Assembly: GCA_043228905.1 (NCBI GenBank)
Contig: JBHGNT010000023.1
Location: forward strand, 434,001-498,000
Reading direction: 5' to 3'
Source: Azolla caroliniana
Lineage: Eukaryota; Polypodiophyta
DNA length: 64,000 bases
Below the pieces are notes generated by a model that worked only from the letters and a program-made list of their open reading frames with translations, searched no databases and was not told the DNA's origin. Shown here one piece after another: positions 11,431 to 24,263 of this stretch. The stretch's first letter is position 1; the number at the start of each line of letters is the position of its first letter. The position numbers and the translations under genes were made by a program.

Positions 11431-12059
11431 CGGATTTTTGTGTTCAAAGATGCGAATCGAAGCTAACAACACTAGCTATGATATGGAATTAAAAAATCAA
11501 GATTTTGAAACTCAGGTCGAGAGACATGAAGATATTAGGAAATTAGAGGAGGGAGTTGAGAAGAGCGCGTGAGTAAATTAAAATGTTCATAGCTGGCTCG
11601 CGTGATCCCAGATTTTTATGTTCAAAGATGCGAATCGAAGCTAACAACACTACGTATGATATGGAATGAAAAAATCAATATTTTGAAACTTAGGTCGAGA
11701 GACATGAAGAAATTAGTAAATTAGAGGAGGGTATTGCAAGAGCGCGTGAGTAAATTAAAATGTTCATAGCTGGCTCGTGTGATATCGGATTTTTGTGTTC
11801 AGAGATGCGAATCGAAGCTAACAACACTAGCTATGATATGGAATTAAAAAATCAAGATTTTGAAACTCAGGTCGAGAGACATGAAGAAATTAGTAAATTA
11901 GAGGAGGGTGTTGACAAGAGCGCATGAGTAAATTAAAATGTTCATACCTGGCTCTTGTGATATCGGATTTTAGTGTTCAAAGATGCCAATCGAAGCTAAC
12001 AACACTAGCTATGATATGGAATTAAAAAATCAAGATTTTGAGACTAAGGTCGAGAGACA
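11431..12059 (+). repeat. Linking satellite segment
   Basis: About four monomers between two HOR blocks. They include the first 177-bp monomer with GTATTGCAAG (11,731) and the first TACGTATG monomer with GATCCCAGA near 11,600, types that dominate only beyond 26 kb. No other content. Confidence 0.8.
11731..11740 (+). repeat. Marker of the 177-bp monomer class (GTATTGCAAG)
   Basis: GTATTGCAAG replaces GTGTTGACAAG, one base shorter. The class occurs 17 times, starting at 11,731, 29,131, 33,275, 33,807, 34,518, 37,324, 39,952, 41,730, 42,441, 43,865, 44,932, 45,287, 46,711, 49,915, 53,654, 57,393 and 60,598. All but the first lie right of 29 kb, so it is a right-half subfamily. Confidence 0.93.
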
Positions 12060-14237
12060 TGAAGAAATTAGTAAATTAGGGGAGGGAGTTGATAAGAGCG
12101 CGTGAGTAAATTAAAATGTTCATACCTGGCTCGTGTGATCCCGGATTTTTGTGTTCAACGATGCCAATCGAAGCTAACAATACTAGTTATGATATGGAAT
12201 TAAAAAATCAAGATTTTGAAACTCAGGTCGAGAGACATGAAGAAATTAGTAAATTAGGGGAGGGAGTTGAGAAGAGCGCGTGAGTAAATTAAAATGTTCA
12301 TAGCTGGATCGTGTGATATCGGATTTTTGTGTTCAGAGATGCGAATCGAAGCTAACAACACTAGCTATGATATGGAATTAAAAAATCAAGATTTTGAAAC
12401 TCAGGTCGAGAGACATGAAGAAATTAGTAAAGTAGGGGAGGGAGTTGAGAAGAGCGCATTAGTAAATTAAAATGTTCATACCTGGCTCTTGTGATATCGG
12501 ATTTTAGTGTTCAAAAAAGCTCAAAGAAGCTAACAACACTAGCTATGATATGGAATTAAAAAATCAAAATTTCGAAACTTGGGTCGAGAGACATGAAGAA
12601 ATTAGTAAATTAGGGGAGGGAGTTGAGAAGAGCGCGTGAGTAAATTAAAATGTTCATAGCTGGCTCGTGTGATATCGGATTTCTGTGTTCAAACATGCGA
12701 ATTGAAGCTAACAACACTTTCTATGATATGGAATTAAAAAATCGAGATTTCGAAACTTGGGTCGAGAGACATGAAGAAATTAGTAAATTAGGGGAGGAAG
12801 TTGATAAGAGAGCGTGAGTAAATTAAAATGTTCATACCTGGCTCGTGTGATACCGGATTTTTGTGTTCAAAGATGCGAATCGAAGCTAACAACACTAGCT
12901 ATGATATGGAATTAAAAAATCAAGATTTTGAGACTAAGGTCGAGAGACATGAAGAAATTAGTAAATTAGGGGAGGGAGTTGAGAAGAGCGCGTGAGTAAA
13001 TTAAAATGTTCATAGCTGGCTCGTGTGATATCGGATTTTTGTGTTCAAACATGCGAATCGAAGCTAACAACACTTGCTATGATATGGATTTAAAAAATCA
13101 AGATTTTGAAACTCAGGTCGAGAGACATGAAGAAATTAGTAAATTAGGGGAGGGAGTTGATAAGAGCGCGTGAGTAAATTAAAATGTTCATACCTGGCTC
13201 GTGTGATCCCGGATTTTTGTGTTCAAAGATGCCAATCGAAGCTAACAATACTAGTTATGATATGGAATTAAAAAATCAAGATTTTGAAACTCAGGTCGAG
13301 AGACATGAAGAAATTAGTAAATTAGGGGAGGGAGTTGAGAAGAGCGCGTGAGTAAATTAAAATGTTCATAGCTGGATCGTGTGATATCGGATTTTTGTGT
13401 TCAGAGATGCCAATCGAAGCTAACAACACTAGCTATGATATGGAATTAAAAAATCAAGATTTTGAAACTCAGGTCGAGAGACATGAAGAAATTAGTAAAG
13501 TAGGGAGGGAGTTGAGAAGAGCGCATGAGTAAATTAAAATGTTCATACCTGGCTCTTGTGATATCGGATTTTAGTGTTCAAAAAAGCTCAAAGAAGCTAA
13601 CAACACTAGCTATGATATGGAATTAAAAAATCAAAATTTCGAAACTTGGGTCGAGAGACATGAAGAAATTAGTAAATTAGGGGAGGGAGTTGAGAAGAGC
13701 GCGTGAGTAAATTAAAATGTTCATAGCTGGCTCGTGTGATATCGGATTTTTGTGTTCAAACATGCGAATCGAAGCTAACAACACTTTCTATGATATGGAA
13801 TTAAAAAATCGAGATTTCGACACTTGGGTCGAGAGACATGAAGAAATTAGTAAATTAGGGGAGGAAGTTGATAAGAGAGCGTGAGTAAATTAAAATGTTC
13901 ATACCTGGCTCGTGTGATACCGGATGTTTGTGTTCAAAGATGCGAATCGAAGCTAACAACACTAGCTATGATATGGAATTAAAAAATCAAGATTTTGAGA
14001 CTAAGGTCGAGAGACATGAAGAAATTAGTAAATTAGGGGAGGGAGTTGAGAAGAGCGCGTGAGTAAATTAAAATGTTCATAGCTGGCTCGTGTGATATCG
14101 GATTTTTGTGTTCAAACATGCGAATCCAAGCTAACAACACTTGCTATGATATGGATTTAAAAAATCAAGATTTTGAAACTCAGGTCGAGAGACATGAAGA
14201 AATTAGTAAATTAGGGGAGGGAGTTGAGAAGAGCGCG
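12060..14237 (+). repeat. 6-monomer HOR, two copies (1,068 and 1,067 bp)
   Basis: GGATCGTGTGAT occurs at 12,307 and 13,375, offset 1,068. The unusual TCAAAAAAGCTC tract occurs at 12,511 and 13,578, offset 1,067, because the second copy lost one G at about 13,504 (GGGAGG instead of GGGGAGG). Copies run about 12,060-13,127 and 13,128-14,220. Confidence 0.85.
12516..12525 (+). other. Cluster of six substitutions in ten bases
   Basis: Where other monomers of this subfamily read GATGCCAATC, this one reads AAAGCTCAAA without length change. The same cluster is at 13,583-13,592 in the second 6-mer copy. Flanking satellite sequence is normal. Confidence 0.85.
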
Positions 14238-15305
14238 TGAGTAAATTAAAATGTTCATACCTGGCTCGTGTGATATCGGATTTTTCTGTTCAGAGATGCG
14301 AATCGAAGCTAACAACACTTGGTATGATATGGAATTAAAAAATCAAGATTTTGAGACTAAGGTCGAGACACATCAAGAAATTAGTAAATTAGGGGAGGGA
14401 GTTGATAAGAGCGCGTGAGTAAATTAAAATGTTCATACCTGGCTCGTGTGATCCCGGATTTTTGTGTTCAAAGATGCCAATCGAAGCTAACAAGACTAGT
14501 TACGATATGGAATTAAAAAATCAAGATTTTGAAACTCAGGTCGAGAGACATGAAGAAATCAGTAAATTAGGGGAGGGAGTTGAGAAGAGCGCGTGAGTAA
14601 ATTAAAATGTTCATAGCTGGCTCGTGTGATATCGGATTTTTGTGTTCAAACATGCGAATCGAAGCTAACAACACTTGCTATGATATGGAATTAAAAAATC
14701 AAGATTTTGTAACTCAGGTCGAGAGACATGAAGAAATTAGGAAAGTAGGGGAGGGAGTTGAGAAGAGCGCGTGAGTAAATTAAAATGTTCATAGCTGGCT
14801 CGTGTGATATCGGATTTTTGTGTTCAGAGATGCGAATCGAAGCTAACAACACTAGCTATGATATGGATTTAAAAAATCAAGATTTTCAAACTTGGGTCGA
14901 GAGACATGAAGAAATTAGTAAATTAGAGGAGGGTGTTGACGAGAGCGCGTGAGTAAATTAAAATGTTCATAGCTGGCTCGTGTGATATCGGATTTTAGTG
15001 TTCAAACATGCGAATCGAAGCTAACAACACCAACTATGATATGGAATTAAAAAATCAAGATTTTGAGACTAAGGTCGAGAGACATGAAGAAATTAGTAAA
15101 TTAGGGGAGGGAGTTGATAAGAGCGCGTGAGTAAATTAAAATGTTCATACCTGGCTCGTGTGATCCCGGATTTTTGTGTTCAAAGATGCCAATCGAAGCT
15201 AACAATACTAGTTATGATATGGAATTAAAAAATCAAGATTTTGAAACTCAGGTCGAGAGACATGAAGAAATTAGTAAATTAGGGGAGGGAGTTGAGAAGA
15301 GCGCG
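14238..15305 (+). repeat. 6-monomer unit X (1,068 bp)
   Basis: Begins with the CACTTGGTATG monomer (cttggt at 14,318), followed by the GATCCC monomer with CAAGACTAGTTACG at 14,491. The same pair starts units Y and Z. Subfamily order is CTTGGT, CAAGAC, CTTGCT, CAGAG, CCAAC, AATACT. Confidence 0.88.
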
Positions 15306-16551
15306 TGAGTAAATTAAAATGTTCATACCTGGCTCGTGTGATATCGGATTTTTGTGTTCAGAGATGCGAATCGAAGCTAACAACACTTGGTATGATATGG
15401 AATTAAAAAATCAAGATTTTGAGACTAAGGTCGAGAGACATCAAGAAATTAGTAAATTAGGGGAGGGAGTTGATAAGAGCGCGTGAGTAAATTAAAATGT
15501 TCATACCTGGCTCGTGTGATCCCGGATTTTTGTGTTCAAAGATGCCAATCGAAGCTAACAAGACTAGTTACGATATGGAATTAAAAAATCAAGATTTTGA
15601 AACTCAGGTCGAGAGACATGAAGAAATTAGTAAATTAGGGGAGGGAGTTGAGAAGAGCGCGTGAGTAAATTAAAATGTTCATAGCTGGCTCGTGTGATAT
15701 CGGATTTTTGTGTTCAAACATGCGAATCGAAGCTAACAACACTTGCTATGATATGGAATTAAAAAATCAAGATTTTGAAACTCAGGTCGAGAGACATGAA
15801 GAAATTAGTAAAGTAGGGGAGGGAGTTGAGAAGAGCGCCTGAGTAAATTAAAATGTTCATAGTTGGCTCGTGTGATATCGGATTTTTGTGTTCAGAGATG
15901 CGAATCGAAGCTAACAACACTAGCTATGATATGGAATTAAAAAATCAAGATTTTGAAACTCACGTCGAGAGACATGAAGAAATTAGTAAATTAGAGGAGG
16001 GTGTTGACAAGAGCGCATGAGTAAATTAAAATGTTCATACCTGGCTCTTGTGATATCGGATTTTAGTGTTCAAAGATGCCAATCGAAGCTAACAACACTA
16101 GCTATGATATGGAATTAAAAAATCAAGATTTTGAAACTTGGGTCGAGAGACATGAAGAAATTAGTAAATTAGAGGAGGGTGTTGACGAGAGCGCGTGAGT
16201 AAATTAAAATGTTCATAGCTGGCTCGTGTGATATCGGATTTTAGTGTTCAAACATGCGAATCGAAGCTAACAACACCAACTATGATATGTAATTAAAAAA
16301 TCAAGATTTTGAGACTAAGGTCGAGAGACATGAAGAAATTAGTAAATTAGGGGAGGGAGTTGATAAGAGCGCGTGAGTAAATTAAAATGTTCATACCTGG
16401 CTCGTGTGATCCCGGATTTTTGTGTTCAAAGATGCCAATCGAAGCTAACAATACTAGTTATGATATGGAATTAAAAAATCAAGATTTTGAAACTCAGGTC
16501 GAGAGACATGAAGAAATTAGTAAATTAGGGGAGGGAGTTGAGAAGAGCGCG
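15306..16551 (+). repeat. 7-monomer unit Y (1,246 bp)
   Basis: Same first three monomers as unit X (markers at 15,386 and 15,559), but with one additional CCTGGCTCTTG monomer (about 16,038), so the unit is 178 bp longer. It shares the GCGCCTGAG variant with unit Z, placing Y and Z closer to each other at that point than to X. Confidence 0.88.
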
Positions 16552-17619
16552 TGAGTAAATTAAAATGTTCATACCTGGCTCGTGTGATATCGGATTTTTG
16601 TGTTCAGAGATGCGAATCGAAGCTAACAACACTTGGTATGATATGGAATTAAAAAATCAAGATTTTGAGACTAAGGTCGAGAGACATCAAGAAATTAGTA
16701 AATTAGGGGAGGGAGTTGATAAGAGCGCGTGAGTAAATTAAAATGTTCATACCTGGCTCGTGTGATCCCGGATTTTTGTGTTCAAAGATGCCAATCGAAG
16801 CTAACAAGACTAGTTACGATATGGAATTAAAAAATCAAGATTTTGAAACTCAGGTCGAGAGACATGAAGAAATTAGTAAATTAGGGGAGGGAGTTGAGAA
16901 GAGCGCGTGAGTAAATTAAAATGTTCATAGCTGGCTCGTGTGATATCGGATTTTTGTGTTCAAACATGCGAATCGAAGCTAACAACACTTGCTATGATAT
17001 GGAATTAAAAAATCAAGATTTTGAAACTCAGGTCGAGAGACATGAAGAAATTAGTAAAGTAGGGGAGGGAGTTGAGAAGAGCGCCTGAGTAAATTAAAAT
17101 GTTCATAGCTGGCTCGTGTGATATCGGATTTTTGTGTTCAGAGATGCGAATCGAAGCTAACAACACTAGCTATGATATGGATTTAAAAAATCAAGATTTT
17201 CAAACTTGGGTCGAGAGACATGAAGAAATTAGTAAATTACAGGAGGGTGTTGACGAGAGCGCGTGAGTAAATTAAAATGTTCATAGCTGGCTCGTGTGAT
17301 ATCGGATTTTCGTGTTCAAACATGCGAATCGAAGCTAACAACACCAACTATGATATGGAATTAAAAAATCAAGATTTTGAGACTAAGGTCGAGAGACATG
17401 AAGAAATTAGTAAATTAGGGGAGGGAGTTGATAAGAGCGCGTGAGTAAATTAAAATGTTCATACCTGGCTCGTGTGATCCCGGATTTTTGTGTTCAAAGA
17501 TGCCAATCGAAGCTAACAATACTAGTTATGATATGGAATTAAAAAATCAAGATTTTGAAACTCAAGTCGAGAGACATGAAGAAATTAGTAAATTAGGGGA
17601 GGGAGTTGAGAAGATCGCG
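16552..17619 (+). repeat. 6-monomer unit Z (1,068 bp)
   Basis: Third unit with the CTTGGT (16,632) and CAAGAC (16,805) monomers. Its fourth monomer has the GATTTAAAAAATC and TTTCAAACTT variants seen in unit X but not in Y. Z thus looks like a mosaic of X and Y. Confidence 0.85.
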
Positions 17620-20600
17620 TGAGTAAATTAAAATGTTCATAGCTGGCTCGTGTGATATCGGATTTTTGTGTTCAAACATGCGAATCGAAGCTAACAACAC
17701 TTGCTATGATATGGAATTAGAAAATCAAGATTTTGAAACTCAGGTCGAGAGACATGAAGAAATTAGTAAATTAGGGGAGGGAGTTGAGAAGAGCGCGTGA
17801 GTAAATTAAAATGTTCATAGCTGGCTCGTGTGATATCGGATTTTTGTGTTCAAACATGTGAATCGAAGCTAACAACACTTGCTATGATATGGAATTAAAA
17901 AATCAAGATTTTGAAACTCAGGTCGAGAGACATGAAGAAATTAGTAAAGTAGGGGAGGGAGTTGAGAAGAGCGCGTGAGTAAATTAAAATGTTCATAGTT
18001 GGCTCGTGTGATATCAGATTTTTGTGTTCAGAGATGCGAATCGAAGCTAACAACACTAGCTATGATATGGAATTAAAAAATCAAGATTTTCAAACTTGGG
18101 TCGAGAGACATGAAGAAATTAGTAAATTAGAGGAGGGTGTTGACAAGAGCGCATGAGTAAATTAAAATGTTCATACCTGGCTCTTGTGATATCGGATTTT
18201 AGTGTTCAAAGATGCCAATCGAAGCTAACAACACTAGCTATGATATGGAATTAAAAAATCAAGATTTTGAAACTTGGGTCGAGAGACATGAAGAAATTAG
18301 TAAATTAGAGGAGGGTGTTGACGAGAGCGCGTGAGTAAATTAAAATGTTCATAGCTGGCTCGTGTGATATCGGATTTTTGTGTTCAAACATGCGAATCGA
18401 AGCTAACAACACCAACTATGATATGGAATTAAAAAATCAAGATTTTGAGACTAAGGTCGAGAGACATGAAGAAATTAGTAAATTAGGGGAGGGAGTTGAT
18501 AAGAGCGCGTGAGTAAATTAAAATGTTCATACCTGGCTCGTGTGATCCCGGATTTTTGTGTTCAAAGATACCAATCGAAGCTAACAATACTAGTTATGAT
18601 ATGGAATTAAAAAATCAAGATTTTGAAACTCAGGTCGAGAGACATGAAGAAATTAGTAAATTAGGGGAGGGAGTTGAGAAAAACGCGTGAGTAAATTAAA
18701 ATGTTCATAGCTGGCTCGTGTGATATCGGATTTTTGTGTTCAAACATGCGAATCGAAGCTAACAACACTTGCTATGATATGGATTTAAAAAATCAAGATT
18801 TTGAAACTCAGGTCGAGAGACATGAAGAAATTAGTAAATTAGGGGAGGGAGTTGAGAAGAGCGCGTGAGTAAATTAAAATGTTCATAGCTGGCTCGTGTG
18901 ATATCGGATTTTTGTGTTCAAACATGCGAATCGAAGCTAACAACACTTGCTATGATATGGAATTAAAAAATCAAGATTTTGAAACTCAGGTCGAGAGACA
19001 TGAAAAAATTAGTAAATTAGGGGAGGGAGTTGAGAAGAGCGCGTGAGTAAATTAAAATGTTCATACCTGGCTCTTGTGATATCGGATTTTAGTGTTGAAA
19101 GATGCCAATCGAAGCTAACAACACTAGCTATGATATGGAATTAAAAAATCAAGATTTTGAAACTTGGGTCGAGAGACATGAAGAAATTAGTAAATTAGAG
19201 GAGGGTGTTGACGAGAGCGCGTGAGTAAATTAAAATGTTCATAGCTGGCTCGTGTGATATCGGATTTTTGTGTTCAAACATGCGAATCGAAGCTAACAAC
19301 ACTTGCTATGATATGGAATTAAAAAATCAAGATTTTGAAACTCAGGTCGAGAGACATGAAGAAATTAGTAAAGTAGGGGAGGGAGTTGAGAAGAGCGCGT
19401 GAGTAAATTAAAATGTTCATAGCTGGCTCGTGTGATATCGGATTTTTGTGTTCAAACATGCGAATCGAAGCTAACAACACTTGCTATGATATGGAATTAA
19501 AAAATCAAGATTTTGAAACTCAGGTCGAGAGACATGAAGAAATTAGTAAAGTAGGGGAGGGAGTTGAGAAGAGCGCGTGAGTAAATTAAAATGTTCATAG
19601 CTGGCTCGTGTGATATCGGATTTTTGTGTTCAGAGATGCGAATCGAAGCTAACAACACTAGCTATGATATGGAATTAAAAAATCAAGATTTTCAAACTTG
19701 GGTCGAGAGACATGAAGAAATTAGTAAATTAGAGGAGGGTGTTGACGAGAGCGCATGAGTAAATTAAAATGTTCATAGCTGGCTCGTGTGATATCGGATT
19801 TTAGTGTTCAAACATGCGAATCGAAGCTAACAACACCAACTATGATATGGAATTAAAAAATCAAGATTTTGAGACTAAGGTCGAGAGACATGAAGAAATT
19901 AGTAAATTAGGGGAGGGAGTTGATAAGAGCGCGTGAGTAAATTAAAATGTTCATACCTGGCTCGTGTGATCCCGGATTTTTGTGTTCAAAGATGCCAATC
20001 GAAGCTAACAATACTAGTTATGATATGGAATTAAAAAATCAAGATTTTGAAACTCACGTCGAGAGACATGAAGAAATTAGTAAATTAGGGGAGGGAGTTG
20101 AGAAGAGCGCGTGAGTAAATTAAAATGTTCATAGCTGGCTCGTGTGATATCGGATTTTTGTGTTCAAACATGCGAATCGAAGCTAACAACACCTACTATG
20201 ATATGGAATTAAAAAATCAAGATTTTCAAACTCAGGTCGAGAGACATGAAGAAATTAGTAAATTAGGGGAGGGAGTTGAGAAGAGCGCGTGAGTAAATTA
20301 AAATGTTCATAGCTGGCTCGTGTGATATCGGATTTTTGTGTTCAAACAGGTGAATCGAAGCTAACAACACTTGCTATGATATGGAATTAAAAAATCAAGA
20401 TTTTGAAACTCAGGTCGAGAGACATGAAGAAATTAGTAAAGTAGGGGAGGGAGTTGAGAAGAGCGCGTGAGTAAATTAAAATGTTCATAGTTGGCTCGTG
20501 TGATATCGGATTTTTGTGTTCAGAGATGCGAATCGAAGCTAACAACACTAGCTATGATATGGAATTGAAAAATCAAGATTTTGAAACTCAGGTCGAGAGA

Positions 20601-21059
20601 CATGAAGAAATTAGTAAATTAGAGGAGGGTGTTGACAAGAGCGCATGAGTAAATTAAAATGTTCATACCTGGCTCTTGTGATATCGGATTTTAGTGTTCA
20701 AAGATGCCAATCGAAGCTAACAACACTAGCTATGATATGGAATTAAAAAATCAAGATTTTGAAACTTGGGTCGAGAGACATGAAGAAATTAGTAAATTAG
20801 AGGAGGGTGTTGACGAGAGCGCGTGAGTAAATTAAAATGTTCATAGCTGGCTCGTGTGATATCGGATTTTTGTGTTCAAACATGCGAATCGAAGCTAACA
20901 ACACCAACTATGATATGGAATTAAAAAATCAAGATTTTGAGACTCAGGTCGAGAGACATGAAGAAATTAGTAAAGTAGGGGAGGCAGTTGAGAAGAGCGC
21001 ATGAGTAAATTAAAATGTTCATACCTGGCTCTTGTGATATCGGATTTTAGTGTTCAAAG
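17620..21059 (+). repeat. Irregular satellite block
   Basis: About 19 monomers of the CTTGCT, CAGAG, CCTGGCTCTTG, CCAAC and GATCCC subfamilies with short duplications but no long period that I can follow. Private changes include CATGTGAATCG at 17,857 and CAGGTGAATCG at 20,347. No gene or foreign insertion. Confidence 0.75.
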
Positions 21060-22661
21060 ATGCCAATCGAAGCTAACAATACTAGTTACGATATGGAATT
21101 AAAAAATCAAGATTTTGAAACTCAGGTCGAGAGACATGAAGAAATTAGTAAATTAGGGGAGGGAGTTGAGAAGAGCGCGTGAGTAAATTAAAATGTTCAT
21201 AGCTGGCTCGTGTGATATCGGATTTTTGTGTTCAAACATGCGAATCGAAGCTAACAACACTTGCTATGATATGGAATTAAAAAATCAAGATTTTGAAACT
21301 CAGGTCGAGAGACATGAAGAAATTAGTAAAGTAGGGGAGGCAGTTGAGAAGAGCGCATGAGTAAATTAAAATGTTCATACCTGGCTCTTGTGATATCGGA
21401 TTTTAGTGTTCAAAGATGCCAATCGAAGCTAACAACACTAGCTATGATATGGAATTAAAAAATCAAAATTTGGAATCTTGGGTCGAGAGACATTAAGAAA
21501 TTAGTAAATTAGGGGAGGGAGTTGAGAAAAGCGCGTGAGTAAATTAAAATGTTCATAGCTGGCTCGTGTGATATCGGATTTTTGTGTTCAAACATGCGAA
21601 TCGAAGCTAACAACACTTGCTATGATATGGAATTAAAAAATCAAGATTTTGAAACTCAGGTCGAGAGACATGAAGAAATTAGTAAAGTAGGGGAGGGAGT
21701 TGAGAAGAGCGCGTGAGTAAATTAAAATGTTCATAGTTGGCTCGTGTGATATCGGATTTTTGTGTTCAGAGATGCGAATCGAAGCTAACAACACTAGCTA
21801 TGATATGGAATTAAAAAATCAAGATTTTGAAACTCAGGTCGAGAGACATGAAGAAATTAGTAAATTAGAGGAGGGTGTTGACAAGAGCGCATGAGTAAAT
21901 TAAAATGGTCATACCTGGCTCTTGTGGTATCGGATTTTAGTGTTCAAAGATGCCAATCGAAGCTAACAACACTAGCTATGATATGGAATTAAAAAATCAA
22001 GATTTTGAGACTAAGGTCGAGAGACATGAAGAAATTAGTAAATTAGAGGAGGGTGTTGACAAGAGCGCATGAGTAAATTAAAATGTTCATACCTGGCTCT
22101 TGTGATATCGGATTTTAGTGTTCAAAGATACCAATCGAAGCTAAGAACACTAGCTATGATATGGAATTAAAAAATCAAGATTTCGAAACTTGGGTCGAGA
22201 GACATGAAGAAATTAGTAAATTAGGGGAGGGTGTTGACAAGAGCGCATGAGTAAATTAAAATGTTCATACCTGGCTCTTGTGATATCGGATTTTAGTGTT
22301 CAAAGATGCCAATCGAAGCTAACAACACTAGCTATGATATGGAATTAAAAAATCAAGATTTTGAAACTTGGGTCGAGAGACATGAAGAAATTAGTAAATT
22401 AGAGGAGGGTGTTGACGAGAGCGGGTGAGTAAATTAAAATGTTCATAGCTGGCTCGTGTGATATCGGATTTTAGTGTTCAAACATGCGAATCGAAGCTAA
22501 CAACACCAACTATGATATGGAATTAAAAAATCAAGATTTTGAGACTAAGGTCGAGAGACATGAAGAAATTAGTAAATTAGGGGAGGGAGTTGATAAGAGC
22601 GCGTGAGTAAATTAAAATGTTCATACCTGGCTCGTGTGATCCCGGATTTTTGTGTTCAAAG
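21060..22661 (+). repeat. 9-monomer HOR, copy 1 (1,602 bp)
   Basis: Offset 1,602 to the next copy is fixed by GGCAGTTGAG (cagttg at 21,341 and 22,943) and by AAAATGGTCATACC (taaaatgg at 21,901 and 23,503). It carries CATTAAGAAATT, a private change within the GAGACATGAAG stretch. Confidence 0.88.
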
Positions 22662-24263
22662 ATGCCAATCGAAGCTAACAATACTAGTTATGATATGGAA
22701 TTAAAAAATCAAGATTTTGAAACTCAGGTCGAGAGACATGAAGAAATTAGTAAATTAGGGGAGGGAGTTGAGAAGAGCGCGTGAGTAAATTAAAATGTTC
22801 ATAGCTGGCTCGTGTGATATCGGATTTTTGTGTTCAAACATGCGAATCGAAGCTAACAACACTTGCTATGATATGGAATTAAAAAATCAAGATTTTGAAA
22901 CTCAGGTCGAGAGACATGAAGAAATTAGTAAAGTAGGGGAGGCAGTTGAGAAGAGCGCATGAGTAAATTAAAATGTTCATACCTGGCTCTTGTGATATCG
23001 GATTTTAGTGTTCAAAGATGCCAATCGAAGCTAACAACACTAGCTATGATATGGAATTAAAAAATCAAAATTTCGAATCTTGGGTCGAGAGACATTAAGA
23101 AATTAGTAAATTAGGGGAGGGAGTTGAGAAAAGCGCGTGAGTAAATTAAAATGTTCATAGCTGGCTCGTGTGATATCGGATTTTTGTGTTCAAACATGCG
23201 AATCGAAGCTAACAACACTTGCTATGATATGGAATTAAAAAATCAAGATTTTGAAACTCAGGTCGAGAGACATGAAGAAATTAGTAAAGTAGGGGAGGGA
23301 GTTGAGAAGAGCGCGTGAGTAAATTAAAATGTTCATAGTTGGCTCGTGTGATATCGGATTTTTGTGTTCAGAGATGCGAATCGAAGCTAACAACACTAGC
23401 TATGATATGGAATTAAAAAATCAAGATTTTGAAACTCAGGTCGAGAGACATGAAGAAATTAGTAAATTAGAGGAGGGTGTTGACAAGAGCGCATGAGTAA
23501 ATTAAAATGGTCATACCTGGCTCTTGTGGTATCGGATTTTAGTGTTCAAAGATGCCAATCGAAGCTAACAACACTAGCTATGATATGGAATTAAAAAATC
23601 AAGATTTTGAGACTAAGGTCGAGAGACATGAAGAAATTAGTAAATTAGAGGAGGGTGTTGACAAGAGCGCATGAGTAAATTAAAATGTTCATACCTGGCT
23701 CTTGTGATATCGGATTTTAGTGTTCAAAGATACCAATCGAAGCTAACAACACTAGCTATGATATGGAATTAAAAAATCAAGATTTCGAAACTTGGGTCGA
23801 GAGACATGAAGAAATTAGTAAATTAGGGGAGGGTGTTGACAAGAGCGCATGAGTAAATTAAAATGTTCATACCTGGCTCTTGTGATATCGGATTTTAGTG
23901 TTCAAAGATGCCAATCGAAGCTAACAACACTAGCTATGATATGGAATTAAAAAATCAAGATTTTGAAACTTGGGTCGAGAGACATGAAGAAATTAGTAAA
24001 TTAGAGGAGGGTGTTGACGAGAGCGCGTGAGTAAATTAAAATGTTCATAGCTGGCTCGTGTGATATCGGATTTTAGTGTTCAAACATGCGAATCGAAGCT
24101 AACAACACCAACTATGATATGGAATTAAAAAATCAAGATTTTGAGACTAAGGTCGAGAGACATGAAGAAATTAGTAAATTAGGGGAGGGAGTTGATAAGA
24201 GCGCGTGAGTAAATTAAAATGTTCATACCTGGCTCGTGTGATCCCGGATTTTTGTGTTCAAAG
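22662..24263 (+). repeat. 9-monomer HOR, copy 2 (1,602 bp)
   Basis: Near-identical to copy 1, with differences such as CTAACAACAC at about 23,745 against CTAAGAACAC in copy 1 at 22,143. The match continues to about 24,430, where a CCAAC monomer replaces the expected CTTGCT monomer. Confidence 0.88.
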
